From Candidatus Fibrimonadaceae bacterium (GTDB taxonomy: Bacteria; Fibrobacterota; Fibrobacteria; Fibrobacterales; Fibrobacteraceae), in the NCBI GenBank assembly GCA_031281265.1, contig JAITFO010000051.1:1-64000 (forward strand): a DNA stretch of 64,000 nucleotides, read 5' to 3'. How positions within the stretch are numbered: position 1 is the stretch's first letter; every line of letters begins with the position of its first letter. A program made the translations under genes and the position numbers. A model generated the notes under the pieces. That model was not told the DNA's origin and ran no database searches. It worked only from the letters and a program-made list of their open reading frames with translations. This document shows, piece by piece, positions 19,224 through 26,143 of this stretch.

Positions 19224-20990
19224 ATGAAAAAGCGATACCTTTATCTTGTTCTTTTGGCGTTATCCGCCTATTTCACCTTTTTAGCTGCCTGCGGAGAAGG
19301 CACTCCCTACAGCTTAAAAGATTCCCCTGAATGGCTTCAAATACAACATGCCGTGGAGGATGTGGTTGATATCAATATACCCAATTGTTTCAATTACGAA
19401 GTGGACTGCCCAGAAGGAGGCATCAGAATCCCCGAGAAGCCTTCCTCTTCATCTAGACCAACTGAGTTGCCATCCTCCTCCTCCAAAGAAGATGAGCCGG
19501 AGCCGCCACAACAGACATACAATTTAACTTGCGTCGGTACTTCAACAGGGGTTGCTGGCATAGTAATCACCCAGCCTACCGTGAAATGCAATGGCGAGAA
19601 TGTCACTGCTACATTTTCACCTAGTACGCTTAGTTGGACTACACCGACAGAAGGCACTTACGATGTGACTGCAACGGCAGTTTGCGGACCCAGCAGTCAA
19701 ACGGAGCCTTGCGGAACCCTAGTAGTTGCCCCACCACCCACTGCAACTGAATTAACTTGCACCGGATTGGCTGCAACGGGAATCGCAGGAGCTGCAATCA
19801 CCCCACCTACCGTAACATGCGGAACCGTTACCATCAACAACCCAACCTTTACTGGAGCACCTACGCCTAATTGGACTGCTCCGAATGAGGGTACTTATAA
19901 CGTATCCGCTAATGCTACAACAGACTGCAAGGAAGCCAAATCTTGCGGAACCATAATAATTAGCCCCAAGCTGAATTGCGCTGCTCTCCCAACGGCTCCG
20001 GTAATCGCTGAAACTGCGGTAACCCCACCGGCTGTGACTTGCGGCACCACTGCTGTTGCTGCTACAGATATTGGTTGGAGCGGGCAGCCTACTTGGAGTA
20101 GTCCAGCTCAGGGCACTTATAACACCGTTAAAGCAACGGCAAATGCCGGGGCTTGCAAAGACCAAACAGCAACTTGCAGCGGCACCTTGACGGTAAACGC
20201 AAAACTGAAATGCGGTAATATTGGGCAAACAATAACAGTTGGGCAAACTCCTACCAAGGCAGCGAATTTAGTGACCTGCGGTTCTAACAATGTCACCAGT
20301 GGCATCACTTGGAACCCAACCTCCGTAGGCGGTGCAATTAACACTGCACAGAATATCAGCAATGTAAAGGCAACAGCCACTTGCGGTGGTAGTAGCCAGA
20401 CAGCTGATTGCTCAGGCACAATAACGGTGAATGCGAGCAGTGCGAGTACAACAAGTAGTGCGAGTACAACAAGTAGTGCGAGCACAACAAGCAGTGCGAG
20501 CACAACAAGCAGTGCAAGCACAACAAGCAGTGCAAGCACAACAAGTAGTGCAAGCAACACAAGCAGTGCAAGTAACAACGCAAGTAGCGCAAGTGGTGCC
20601 GCTGGTGGTATAGATAAACCTCTTCAAATCACAGGAGATGGAGGGAATTTACCTGGTGCTGGTGTCTTAGAGAATTTGGATGGCATAATCTATATAAGCG
20701 GAGCAAGCTCGACTAATAGAAATTATCTACAATGTAGTTCTATGCAAGGTGGAACTGTTTCTGTACAATATTGTGATTATACTAATGGAGACTGTACCCC
20801 GAACAAAGAGTGTACTGCTGCAAGCAATAATATAAGATGTCGGTTAGCCGACATTACTTTCACGAAGCCAGAGGGTTCAACTGATCCCAATGTATGCCAG
20901 AACACCAATAACTGTACATATAAAGTAAAAGTTAAATTTACCATAGTATCAGGTAGTAGCTATCCATCCGGTTGCAAAATAGGCGGATAA
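19224..20990 (+). CDS. island lipoprotein 2: four Ig-like repeats, Ser-Ala-Thr stalk, unique C-terminal domain
   Basis: 588 residues. The signal peptide has a lipobox (LAAC) followed by the shared CGEG...EWLQIQHAVEDVVD...CPEGGI domain. Four repeats of about 70 residues follow (near 94-395). Each opens with L-[TNK]-C, contains a V[TK]C strand and ends C[S]GT[LI]xV; they look like Ig-type surface domains held by disulfides. A tandem stalk of SASTTS units (about 406-455) leads to a Cys-rich C-terminal domain (about 465-588) of unknown family. It is probably lipid-anchored and exposed. One related Ig-like repeat occurs in the protein at 22396, so domains have been shuffled within this island. Confidence 0.8.
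   Translation: MKKRYLYLVLLALSAYFTFLAACGEGTPYSLKDSPEWLQIQHAVEDVVDINIPNCFNYEVDCPEGGIRIPEKPSSSSRPTELPSSSSKEDEPEPPQQTYNLTCVGTSTGVAGIVITQPTVKCNGENVTATFSPSTLSWTTPTEGTYDVTATAVCGPSSQTEPCGTLVVAPPPTATELTCTGLAATGIAGAAITPPTVTCGTVTINNPTFTGAPTPNWTAPNEGTYNVSANATTDCKEAKSCGTIIISPKLNCAALPTAPVIAETAVTPPAVTCGTTAVAATDIGWSGQPTWSSPAQGTYNTVKATANAGACKDQTATCSGTLTVNAKLKCGNIGQTITVGQTPTKAANLVTCGSNNVTSGITWNPTSVGGAINTAQNISNVKATATCGGSSQTADCSGTITVNASSASTTSSASTTSSASTTSSASTTSSASTTSSASTTSSASNTSSASNNASSASGAAGGIDKPLQITGDGGNLPGAGVLENLDGIIYISGASSTNRNYLQCSSMQGGTVSVQYCDYTNGDCTPNKECTAASNNIRCRLADITFTKPEGSTDPNVCQNTNNCTYKVKVKFTIVSGSSYPSGCKIGG
20439..20582 (+). repeat. 18-base tandem repeat encoding SASTTS
   Basis: Six 18-base units (AGTGCGAGCACAACAAGC and close variants) are followed by two degenerate units. 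All keep the reading frame. The near-identity suggests recent expansion and possible length variation between strains. Confidence 0.85.
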
Positions 20991-21013
20991 GCAAGGGCAA
21001 GCCGTAAACAACA

Positions 21014-21042
21014 AAGCCCCCCCGAAAGGGGGGGCTTTTTTT
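21014..21042 (+). terminator. intrinsic terminator, repeat copy A, running into a -10-like sequence
   Basis: AAGCCCCCCC, GAAA loop, GGGGGGGCTT and seven Ts, followed at once by GTATATTTATA. The same block recurs at 21660 and, more weakly, at 23411. Confidence 0.9.
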
Positions 21043-21067
21043 GTATATTTATAGTAAGAGGTGTATT

Positions 21068-21091
21068 ATGTTTAGGATTTTCAGGTGTTAG
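21068..21091 (+). other. seven-codon open frame with its own ribosome binding site before brnT
   Basis: AAGAGG, six bases, then ATG and a frame MFRIFRC ending in TAG. The stop overlaps the GTG proposed as the brnT start. It could be a coupling leader, or the old brnT start displaced by a small indel. Confidence 0.3.
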
Positions 21092-21405
21092 CCTGTAAAA
21101 ATTTATTATATTACATATTAGAGAGATTTTATGAGTATGAATGGGATGAAGCCAAAAATACTGAGAATATTGAAAAGCATAGAGGCTTGCCTTTATCTGA
21201 TGGTATTAAAGTATTTTGGGATAAAGCAAGAGTTATATCTGAGGATGAGAGATTTAACTATGGAGAAAAGCGTCATATAGCGATAGGTAAAGTTAAAGGA
21301 AGAGTTTTATCTGTATGCTTTACATATCGTAGATTTTTGAAGAGGCGTTTGATTTCCGTTAGAATTGCAAGTAGAAAAGAAAGGAGATGGTATTATGGAA
21401 AATAA
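21085..21405 (+). CDS. brnT: BrnT-family ribonuclease toxin
   Basis: The core YEWDEAKNTENIEKHRGLPLSDGIKVF, then DERFNYGEKRHIAIGKVKGRVLSVCFTYR and RLISVRIASRKERRWY, is the BrnT toxin pattern (RelE-like fold; the family cleaves RNA). About 18 residues precede the usual start of homology. The only in-frame initiation codon after the upstream stop is GTG at 21085, so the N-terminus is uncertain. The catalytic-type R/K and E residues near the C-terminus are kept. It overlaps the next gene by 11 bases, as toxin-antitoxin pairs often do. It sits between two copies of a terminator repeat inside the lipoprotein island. Confidence 0.8.
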   Translation: MLACKNLLYYILERFYEYEWDEAKNTENIEKHRGLPLSDGIKVFWDKARVISEDERFNYGEKRHIAIGKVKGRVLSVCFTYRRFLKRRLISVRIASRKERRWYYGK

Positions 21406-21652
21406 AGTTTACGTTATGACCGCCAAGCAGGCAGCTAAGGCTTTCCCTATAGATGAGAAGTTATATGCTCGCCTCAAAGAACTGGAAGATTCGGGCTTTG
21501 AGCCGGATATTTATGATGAACACCCGGAAGTGACAGATGATGCAAGATTTGTTAGAGTAAGCGACCTTGATATCATAATTGATAACATATTCGGTGGCAT
21601 ATTTAAACGCATTTTTAAGAAAAAACCAAAAGCCGTATTGCATACGCCATAA
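21395..21652 (+). CDS. probable antitoxin paired with BrnT
   Basis: 85 residues from MENKVYVMTAKQAAKAFPIDEKLYARLKELEDSG, chosen because GGAG precedes this ATG. The frame opens earlier at 21365 but inside brnT. The middle, YDEHPEVTDDARFVRVSDL, recalls the acidic DNPE..T...F motif of BrnA antitoxins, yet the DNA-binding C-terminus is not typical; it ends IFKRIFKKKPKAVLHTP. The role is inferred from its overlap with brnT. The last codons belong to a repeat found again at 23384, after a different gene. Confidence 0.55.
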   Translation: MENKVYVMTAKQAAKAFPIDEKLYARLKELEDSGFEPDIYDEHPEVTDDARFVRVSDLDIIIDNIFGGIFKRIFKKKPKAVLHTP

Positions 21653-21700
21653 AACAACAAAGCCCCCCGAAAGGGGGGGCTTTTTTTGTATATTTATAAT
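21634..21700 (+). repeat. island repeat copy B: antitoxin gene end plus terminator and -10
   Basis: Begins CGTATTGCATACGCCATAAA at 21634, contains the terminator AAGCCCCCC-GAAA-GGGGGGGC with seven Ts (21660-21687) and ends GTATATTTATA. Its 3' half matches copy A (21014) almost base for base, and its 5' half matches copy C (23384). Confidence 0.85.
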
Positions 21701-21709
21701 AATTTGTAC

Positions 21710-21734
21710 TTTGCAAACAAGTGTTGACGTTTTT
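21710..21734 (+). repeat. 25-base repeat containing TTGACG, copy 1
   Basis: Starts TTTGCAAACA and contains GTGTTGACGTTTTT. It differs by one base from 36585-36609. Here TTGACG serves as the -35 of the promoter at 21724. Confidence 0.75.
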
Positions 21735-21752
21735 TGAAAAATAAATTATTAT
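21724..21752 (+). promoter_or_regulatory. promoter of the PD-(D/E)XK gene
   Basis: TTGACG, 17 bases, TATTAT. The gene has a GGAG ribosome binding site before its ATG at 21785. Confidence 0.65.
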
Positions 21753-21784
21753 ATTTATTGTAGCGTATTGCAAATGGAGTTTTT

Positions 21785-22291
21785 ATGATGTATCAGAAAC
21801 TAGAAGGTTTAATAGCCAGCCTTGCCAAGGAAAATAGGGAAACTGCCCAGATATTAAAAGAGCTATCTAGGCACATGGGTGGCATAGACGATAACCAAGG
21901 TTATCACGCCGAGCAGTATTTTCAAAATGCGCTCTCGGAAAAGCCGATATTTGGCGGCGTTAAATACGATGTAATGGTTCCTAACTTAGCGCATAAAGAC
22001 AAGAATGGTGAAATAGAGTTCGATATAGCTTTGATTAACGGAGATTCCATAGCATTAATAGAGGTAAAAAATAGGATACATCCAAAGTTTGTCAGAGAAT
22101 TAGCGGAAAAAAGAATTGAAAAATTCAGGGAATTTTTTCCCAAATACAAGAAATTCAAAACTTATTTGGGCATAGCCGCTTTTTCCTTTGGCAAAAAAGT
22201 TACGGAAGAAGCCGAAAAATACGGCATAGGCCTAATCCGTCAAGTAGGCGATTCCGTAGAAATCAGAGCGGAGAGGCTAAAAATCTATTAA
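21785..22291 (+). CDS. PD-(D/E)XK nuclease-like protein (DUF3782-type)
   Basis: 168 residues. The N-terminal 40 residues form a helical, charged region. The core reads GYHAEQYFQNAL, then EIEFDIALINGDSIALIEVKN, which carries the D...ExK signature of the PD-(D/E)XK nuclease fold. This matches the DUF3782 group of unknown function, common as isolated genes in anaerobes. It could act on DNA or RNA, or be a degraded restriction-type nuclease. It has its own promoter and lies between the BrnT pair and the third lipoprotein. Confidence 0.75.
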   Translation: MMYQKLEGLIASLAKENRETAQILKELSRHMGGIDDNQGYHAEQYFQNALSEKPIFGGVKYDVMVPNLAHKDKNGEIEFDIALINGDSIALIEVKNRIHPKFVRELAEKRIEKFREFFPKYKKFKTYLGIAAFSFGKKVTEEAEKYGIGLIRQVGDSVEIRAERLKIY

Positions 22292-22395
22292 TTCCCCCTT
22301 TTTTTGGTTAAATTCTGCAATTTCTGACCATTTTTTATAAAAAAATTATATATTTAATATATAGACCCTTATATTTACTAAAAAAAGAGGCTTTT

Positions 22396-23367
22396 ATGAA
22401 AAAACGGTGTTTTTATTTCGCTCTTTTGGCTTTATCTGCCTTTTTTGCTTTTTTAGCTGCTTGCGGAGAAGGCGAGCCTTTCAATCTCACTAACTCGAAC
22501 GAATGGCGACAGATACAAAGCGCAGTGGAAAATGTGACCGATACTGGCATACCTGCTTGCTACGAGGACCACAACGTTGGCCCAAAATGCCCAGAAGGAG
22601 GCATAGTCGTTCCAGAACCGCCATTGCCGCCCCAACCTCCTGTGACCCCTTCTTCCTCTTCATCCGAACCGACTATGCCGCCACAGCCGGGCACCTCATC
22701 TCAAAGCACTGGCACTAGTTCCGCAGGCGGCATTTCATCTGCTGGTGGTACCAGTTCTGCTGGCGGTGTCAGTTCTAGCGCAGCGGGGAGCAGTAGTTCT
22801 TTTGCGTTAGCTTGTGGTTCTGTTGCGCAATCAATAACATCTGGGTCTTATCCTACCTTACCCTCGGTGACTTGCAGCGGTGCTAATGTTCTTAGCAACC
22901 AAAGAACATTTACTCCAAATATAGCCGCAGCTGTCAATGCAACGGTCAGTAATGTAACAGTAAGAGCAACCGGTGGAAATTGCAGCGGTCAAGAAGCTCC
23001 CTGCGCTGGCACAATAACGGTTAACGCCGCTCCGAGCAGTTCAAGCACACCGCCAGCCACCCAAAGCAGTTCAAGCGCGGGTGGAAGCAACCCGCCGAAT
23101 CCTGGCGGGGGCAATAATGTTACTTTGAATTATGGTGAGACTTATATATTTGAAGTAGGAAAAACTTATAATTTAACTTGCGAGAAACCTGCCCGTACTC
23201 TTTATTGCTACTCAGTAGATGGTAGTGCTGGCTCGGTGACTGTTGGTACTAAGACTGTAGAAATACCTGGTTGGGCAACCTCTAGTAATATGGCTAATAA
23301 TTTTGGTACTTGTACAGATGGGCAATTAACAGTAACCAAAAATATTGGTTGTGCAAATAAATACTAA
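22396..23367 (+). CDS. island lipoprotein 3: shared N-terminal domain, one Ig-like repeat, unique C-terminal domain
   Basis: 323 residues. The signal peptide and lipobox (LAAC) are followed by the shared CGEGEPFNL, EWRQIQSAVENVTDTGIPAC and CPEGGIVVPEP segments. A linker rich in Ser, Gly and Pro with SSAGG repeats (about 90-130) leads to a single Ig-like repeat (about 135-212) close to those in the protein at 19224. A second short linker and a Cys-rich C-terminal domain (about 240-323) follow. A TATATTTAATATATAGACCC stretch upstream resembles the leader of the second lipoprotein. The three proteins are clearly paralogues that differ downstream of the shared part. The exposed domain has no recognised family. 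Confidence 0.8.
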   Translation: MKKRCFYFALLALSAFFAFLAACGEGEPFNLTNSNEWRQIQSAVENVTDTGIPACYEDHNVGPKCPEGGIVVPEPPLPPQPPVTPSSSSSEPTMPPQPGTSSQSTGTSSAGGISSAGGTSSAGGVSSSAAGSSSSFALACGSVAQSITSGSYPTLPSVTCSGANVLSNQRTFTPNIAAAVNATVSNVTVRATGGNCSGQEAPCAGTITVNAAPSSSSTPPATQSSSSAGGSNPPNPGGGNNVTLNYGETYIFEVGKTYNLTCEKPARTLYCYSVDGSAGSVTVGTKTVEIPGWATSSNMANNFGTCTDGQLTVTKNIGCANKY

Positions 23368-23383
23368 TGATGTACAGTAAGGA

Positions 23384-23446
23384 CGTATTGCATACGCCAT
23401 AAAACAAACAGCCTCCCCAAGCGGGAGGTTTTTTGTATATTTATTT
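23384..23446 (+). repeat. island repeat copy C with terminator
   Basis: Starts with the same CGTATTGCATACGCCATAAA as copy B, although the gene before it is a lipoprotein whose stop is at 23367. It therefore carries the final VLHTP-stop codons of an antitoxin gene that is not there. The terminator CCTCCC-CAAGC-GGGAGG plus six Ts (23412-23434) follows, then GTATATTTAT. Confidence 0.8.
23436..23441 (+). promoter_or_regulatory. -10 TATATT fused to a terminator, 7 bases before the start codon
   Basis: The T run of the terminator in copy C is followed by G and TATATT, then seven bases and the ATG at 23449. Termination of one transcript and leaderless start of the next share the same bases. Confidence 0.5.
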
Positions 23447-23448
23447 CT

Positions 23449-23694
23449 ATGCCAACTTTATTTTCTATTTTTGGGATTAGATTTTATGTCTTCACAGAAG
23501 AACACAAGCCTATCCATATCCATATTCGCAAGGGTAAAGCTAAGGCTAAGTTTGTATTGGAGCCAAATGTAAAGTTATTGGAGAATAAAGGTTTCAAAGA
23601 CCAAGAGATAAGTTTGGCAAAAAGTTTAGTAGAAGAGAATAAAGATATAATTATTGCTCATTGGAAAAATGCGGAAAACTTCAAAAAGGGTTAA
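23449..23694 (+). CDS. DUF4160 domain protein
   Basis: 81 residues. MPTLFSIFGIRFYVFTEEHKPIHIHI is the DUF4160 start, with the conserved histidines of the E-H-x-P-x-H-x-H segment. AEN at the end and the LxxxLVEEN helix are typical too. DUF4160 genes are nearly always followed by a DUF2442 gene, as here, and the pair is often listed as a possible toxin-antitoxin module; this is not proven. The two genes are 5 bases apart. Confidence 0.82.
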   Translation: MPTLFSIFGIRFYVFTEEHKPIHIHIRKGKAKAKFVLEPNVKLLENKGFKDQEISLAKSLVEENKDIIIAHWKNAENFKKG

Positions 23695-23699
23695 TTCTT

Positions 23700-23936
23700 A
23701 TGAAAGTTATTAAAATTTGGTTCTCAAAAGAGAATATTTTTTTGGAAAACGACAAGGGCGAGGTTATGAGTGCAGGGCTTTGGCGTTTTCCAAGATTAAA
23801 GCAAGCGAATAAACAACAGAGGAACAACTGGGAACAATTTCATGATGAGCTTCGTTGGGAAGCAATAGACGAAGATATTGGGCTAGAAAGTTTTAAATGG
23901 AATGAAAACGACAAAGAAATTGTAAGGTTCAAATAA
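23700..23936 (+). CDS. DUF2442 domain protein
   Basis: 78 residues from MKVIKIWFSKENIFLEN; the frame opens earlier at 23661 inside the DUF4160 gene. LWRFPRLKQANKQQRNNWEQF and WEAIDEDIGLESF match DUF2442, a small domain thought to bind DNA or to neutralise the partner. It is the second gene of the DUF4160/DUF2442 pair and the last gene of the island. A C-rich stretch and T run follow but do not make a clear terminator. Confidence 0.82.
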   Translation: MKVIKIWFSKENIFLENDKGEVMSAGLWRFPRLKQANKQQRNNWEQFHDELRWEAIDEDIGLESFKWNENDKEIVRFK

Positions 23937-24000
23937 ACCCCCCCAGCAGGATGTTTTTTGTATAGTAGCCACTGATTAACTTTGAACTTCGCTGTGGCGT

Positions 24001-24071
24001 TCCCCCCGTTAGCCCTCCGGGCGGAAAAAACGGGGGGACGAATTGAGATTTTTATTAAAAGGTCTCAATTC
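24001..24071 (+). other. two adjacent hairpins in a gap before trpE
   Basis: The 200-base gap 23937-24137 has no gene. TCCCCCCGTT (24001-24010) pairs perfectly with AACGGGGGGA (24029-24038) around an inner GCCC-TCC-GGGC hairpin. GAATTGAGA (24040-24048) pairs with TCTCAATTC (24063-24071). Neither has a T run, and both lie upstream of the trpE -10, so they are not a trp attenuator. They may be an RNA or a mobile repeat remnant. Confidence 0.6.
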
Positions 24072-24123
24072 AAGGGGGGAATGCTGATTGGGCAAAATTG
24101 AGGTTGTGAGTTAAAGCATTTGC

Positions 24124-24129
24124 TATATT
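24124..24129 (+). promoter_or_regulatory. -10 TATATT 8 bases before trpE
   Basis: TATATT, eight bases, ATG at 24138, with no ribosome binding site between. A leaderless trpE transcript would leave no room for leader-peptide attenuation. Confidence 0.45.
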
Positions 24130-24137
24130 CTCAGCAA

Positions 24138-25568
24138 ATGGATTCTCTATATAAACGAATGCCTGTTGTCAAAAGCATACCGCAGGGCGGGTTAGACCCT
24201 CTTTCTGTTTTTAAAATACTTAAAAATTTAAGCCGCCAATGCTTTATACTGGAAAGCTTGGAAGACAAGGAAAAATGGGGACGCTACACATTTTTGGGTT
24301 ATGACCCCAAGATGGAAATATCTTGCTCAAATGGCAAACTCACCATAAAAAACGGAACCAATATCGATATAACCACAGACAACCCCGGCGAATACATAAA
24401 CCGGATAATAGAAGATAACAAAGCGCCCAAAATAGAAGGCTTGCCGCCCTTCACTGGCGGGCTTGTGGGATATTTTTCTTACGACTACATAAAATATTCC
24501 GAACCATCACTAAACCTAAACGCACAGGACAACGAGCATTTCAAAGATGTGGACTTAATGCTATTTGAAAAAATTGTGGCATTTGATTTATTAAAACAGG
24601 AAATCGTCCTCATCTCAAACATAAAAACAGACAACTTAGAAGAAAATAAACACCGCGCTTTGAGCGAGCTGGATTATTTGGCAAACGTATTGCAAAATGG
24701 CGAACCTGCAAACATACCGCCTCTATCCATAAAAAGCGAGTTCAGGGCATTGTTTGGCAAAGAGGAATTTTGCGCGATGGTGGAACGCGCCAGAAAATAT
24801 ATCTACGAAGGCGATATATTTCAGGTTGTGTTATCCAATAGGCTGGAAGCCGATATAGAAGGCAGCCTGTATGAAACATACAGCATTTTACGCAAAACAA
24901 ATCCCTCGCCTTACATGTTCTACTTTTCCAGCAGCGATATAGAGATTGCTGGCGCAAGCCCAGAAACCTTGGTAAAACTCCAAGACGGAATTCTGCACAC
25001 CTTTCCACTTGCAGGCTCAAGGCCACGGGGAAAAACACCTCAGGAAGACGAGGCTCTGGAAAAAGATTTGCTGGCAGACCCAAAGGAACTCTCGGAGCAC
25101 AATATGCTCGTGGATTTGGGGCGCAACGATTTGGGAAAGATAAGCAAATTCGGTACGGTGGAAGTTGAGAGATATAAAACCATAGAGAGATTTTCTCACA
25201 TAATGCACATAGGCTCAACGGTGCGCGGAGAAATTTTGCCATCCAAAAACGCTCTGGACGCGATAGATGCCGTGTTGCCAGCCGGTACGCTTTCCGGTGC
25301 GCCTAAGATAAGAGCCTGCGAGATAATAAACGAACTGGAAAACAACAAGAGGGGAATCTACGGCGGTGCAATAGGGTATATGGATTTTTCCGGCAATATG
25401 GATACCTGCATTGCAATCCGCATAGCTTTTAAAAAGAACGGAAAAGTTTTTGTGCGCTCCGGCGCGGGTATTGTTGCAGACAGCGTTCCAGAAAAGGAAT
25501 TTATTGAATGTGAAAATAAAATGAAAGCGGTTTTGAATGCTTTAAAGCAAGCGGCGGGGCAAGCATGA
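24138..25568 (+). CDS. trpE: anthranilate synthase component I
   Basis: Chorismate-using enzyme of 476 residues that makes anthranilate with the TrpG amidase, the first step to tryptophan. The catalytic C-terminal half shows GDIFQVVLSNR, IAGASPETLVKL, FPLAGSRPRG, DLGRNDLGK and PAGTLSGAPKIRA, all family landmarks. The N-terminal ESLEDKEKWGRYTFLG region corresponds to the feedback site. A TTG at 24120 would extend the frame, but it overlaps the -10 element, so ATG at 24138 is used. A 4-base overlap couples it to trpG. PabB is an alternative, but the N-terminal region favours TrpE. Confidence 0.9.
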   Translation: MDSLYKRMPVVKSIPQGGLDPLSVFKILKNLSRQCFILESLEDKEKWGRYTFLGYDPKMEISCSNGKLTIKNGTNIDITTDNPGEYINRIIEDNKAPKIEGLPPFTGGLVGYFSYDYIKYSEPSLNLNAQDNEHFKDVDLMLFEKIVAFDLLKQEIVLISNIKTDNLEENKHRALSELDYLANVLQNGEPANIPPLSIKSEFRALFGKEEFCAMVERARKYIYEGDIFQVVLSNRLEADIEGSLYETYSILRKTNPSPYMFYFSSSDIEIAGASPETLVKLQDGILHTFPLAGSRPRGKTPQEDEALEKDLLADPKELSEHNMLVDLGRNDLGKISKFGTVEVERYKTIERFSHIMHIGSTVRGEILPSKNALDAIDAVLPAGTLSGAPKIRACEIINELENNKRGIYGGAIGYMDFSGNMDTCIAIRIAFKKNGKVFVRSGAGIVADSVPEKEFIECENKMKAVLNALKQAAGQA

Positions 25569-26134
25569 TTCTGTTGATAGATAATTACGACAGTTTTTCC
25601 TATAACCTGTTTCAGCTTATAGGGAGCATAAACACAGACATAAAAGTTATAAGGAACGATGCTATGAGCCTTCAGGAAATTGAGAAGCTCGCGCCGTCCC
25701 ATATTTTTCTTTCCCCAGGCCCCGGCAAGCCCAGCGATGCTGGCGTTTGTGTTGAAGCGTGCCGTTATTTTGCGGGTAAAATCCCGCTGTTTGGAGTGTG
25801 TTTGGGGCACCAAGCTATGTGCGAGGCTTTTGGGGCAACCGTTAGCTATGCAAAAACGCTCATGCACGGCAAATCCTCCGTTGTTTCCATAGACCGCTCG
25901 TGCAAGGTTTTTGAAGGCTTGCCGGAGAAAATTTCCGCAGCGCGGTACCATTCCCTTGCTACAGTAGAAAGCACAATGCCGGAATGCCTTATAACAACGG
26001 CAAGGACGGAAGACGGCGAAATAATGGGAGTTATGCACAAAAATTTCCAGATTTATGGAGTGCAATTCCACCCTGAATCCATATTGACGAGCGATGGCAA
26101 AAAAATAATTTCAAACTTTCTACATTCCATTTAG
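25565..26134 (+). CDS. trpG: anthranilate synthase glutamine amidotransferase
   Basis: Class I glutamine amidotransferase of 189 residues that feeds ammonia to TrpE. The triad is visible: Cys79 in GVCLGHQ, His169 and Glu171 in QFHPESI. MILLIDNYDSFSYNLFQL and SPGPGKPSDAG are typical of TrpG/PabA, and one protein may serve both folate and tryptophan pathways. It overlaps trpE by 4 bases. The remaining trp genes are not in the window. Confidence 0.92.
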   Translation: MILLIDNYDSFSYNLFQLIGSINTDIKVIRNDAMSLQEIEKLAPSHIFLSPGPGKPSDAGVCVEACRYFAGKIPLFGVCLGHQAMCEAFGATVSYAKTLMHGKSSVVSIDRSCKVFEGLPEKISAARYHSLATVESTMPECLITTARTEDGEIMGVMHKNFQIYGVQFHPESILTSDGKKIISNFLHSI

Positions 26135-26143
26135 AGGTCTTAT

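Noticed and set aside
23937-24137. trp leader peptide and attenuator before trpE
   Set aside because: The hairpins lie upstream of the trpE -10 element, there is no tryptophan-rich frame and no T run.
18000-24137. The lipoprotein island as a prophage or integrative element
   Set aside because: No integrase, transposase, tRNA target or flanking direct repeats were found; only local repeats link the units.
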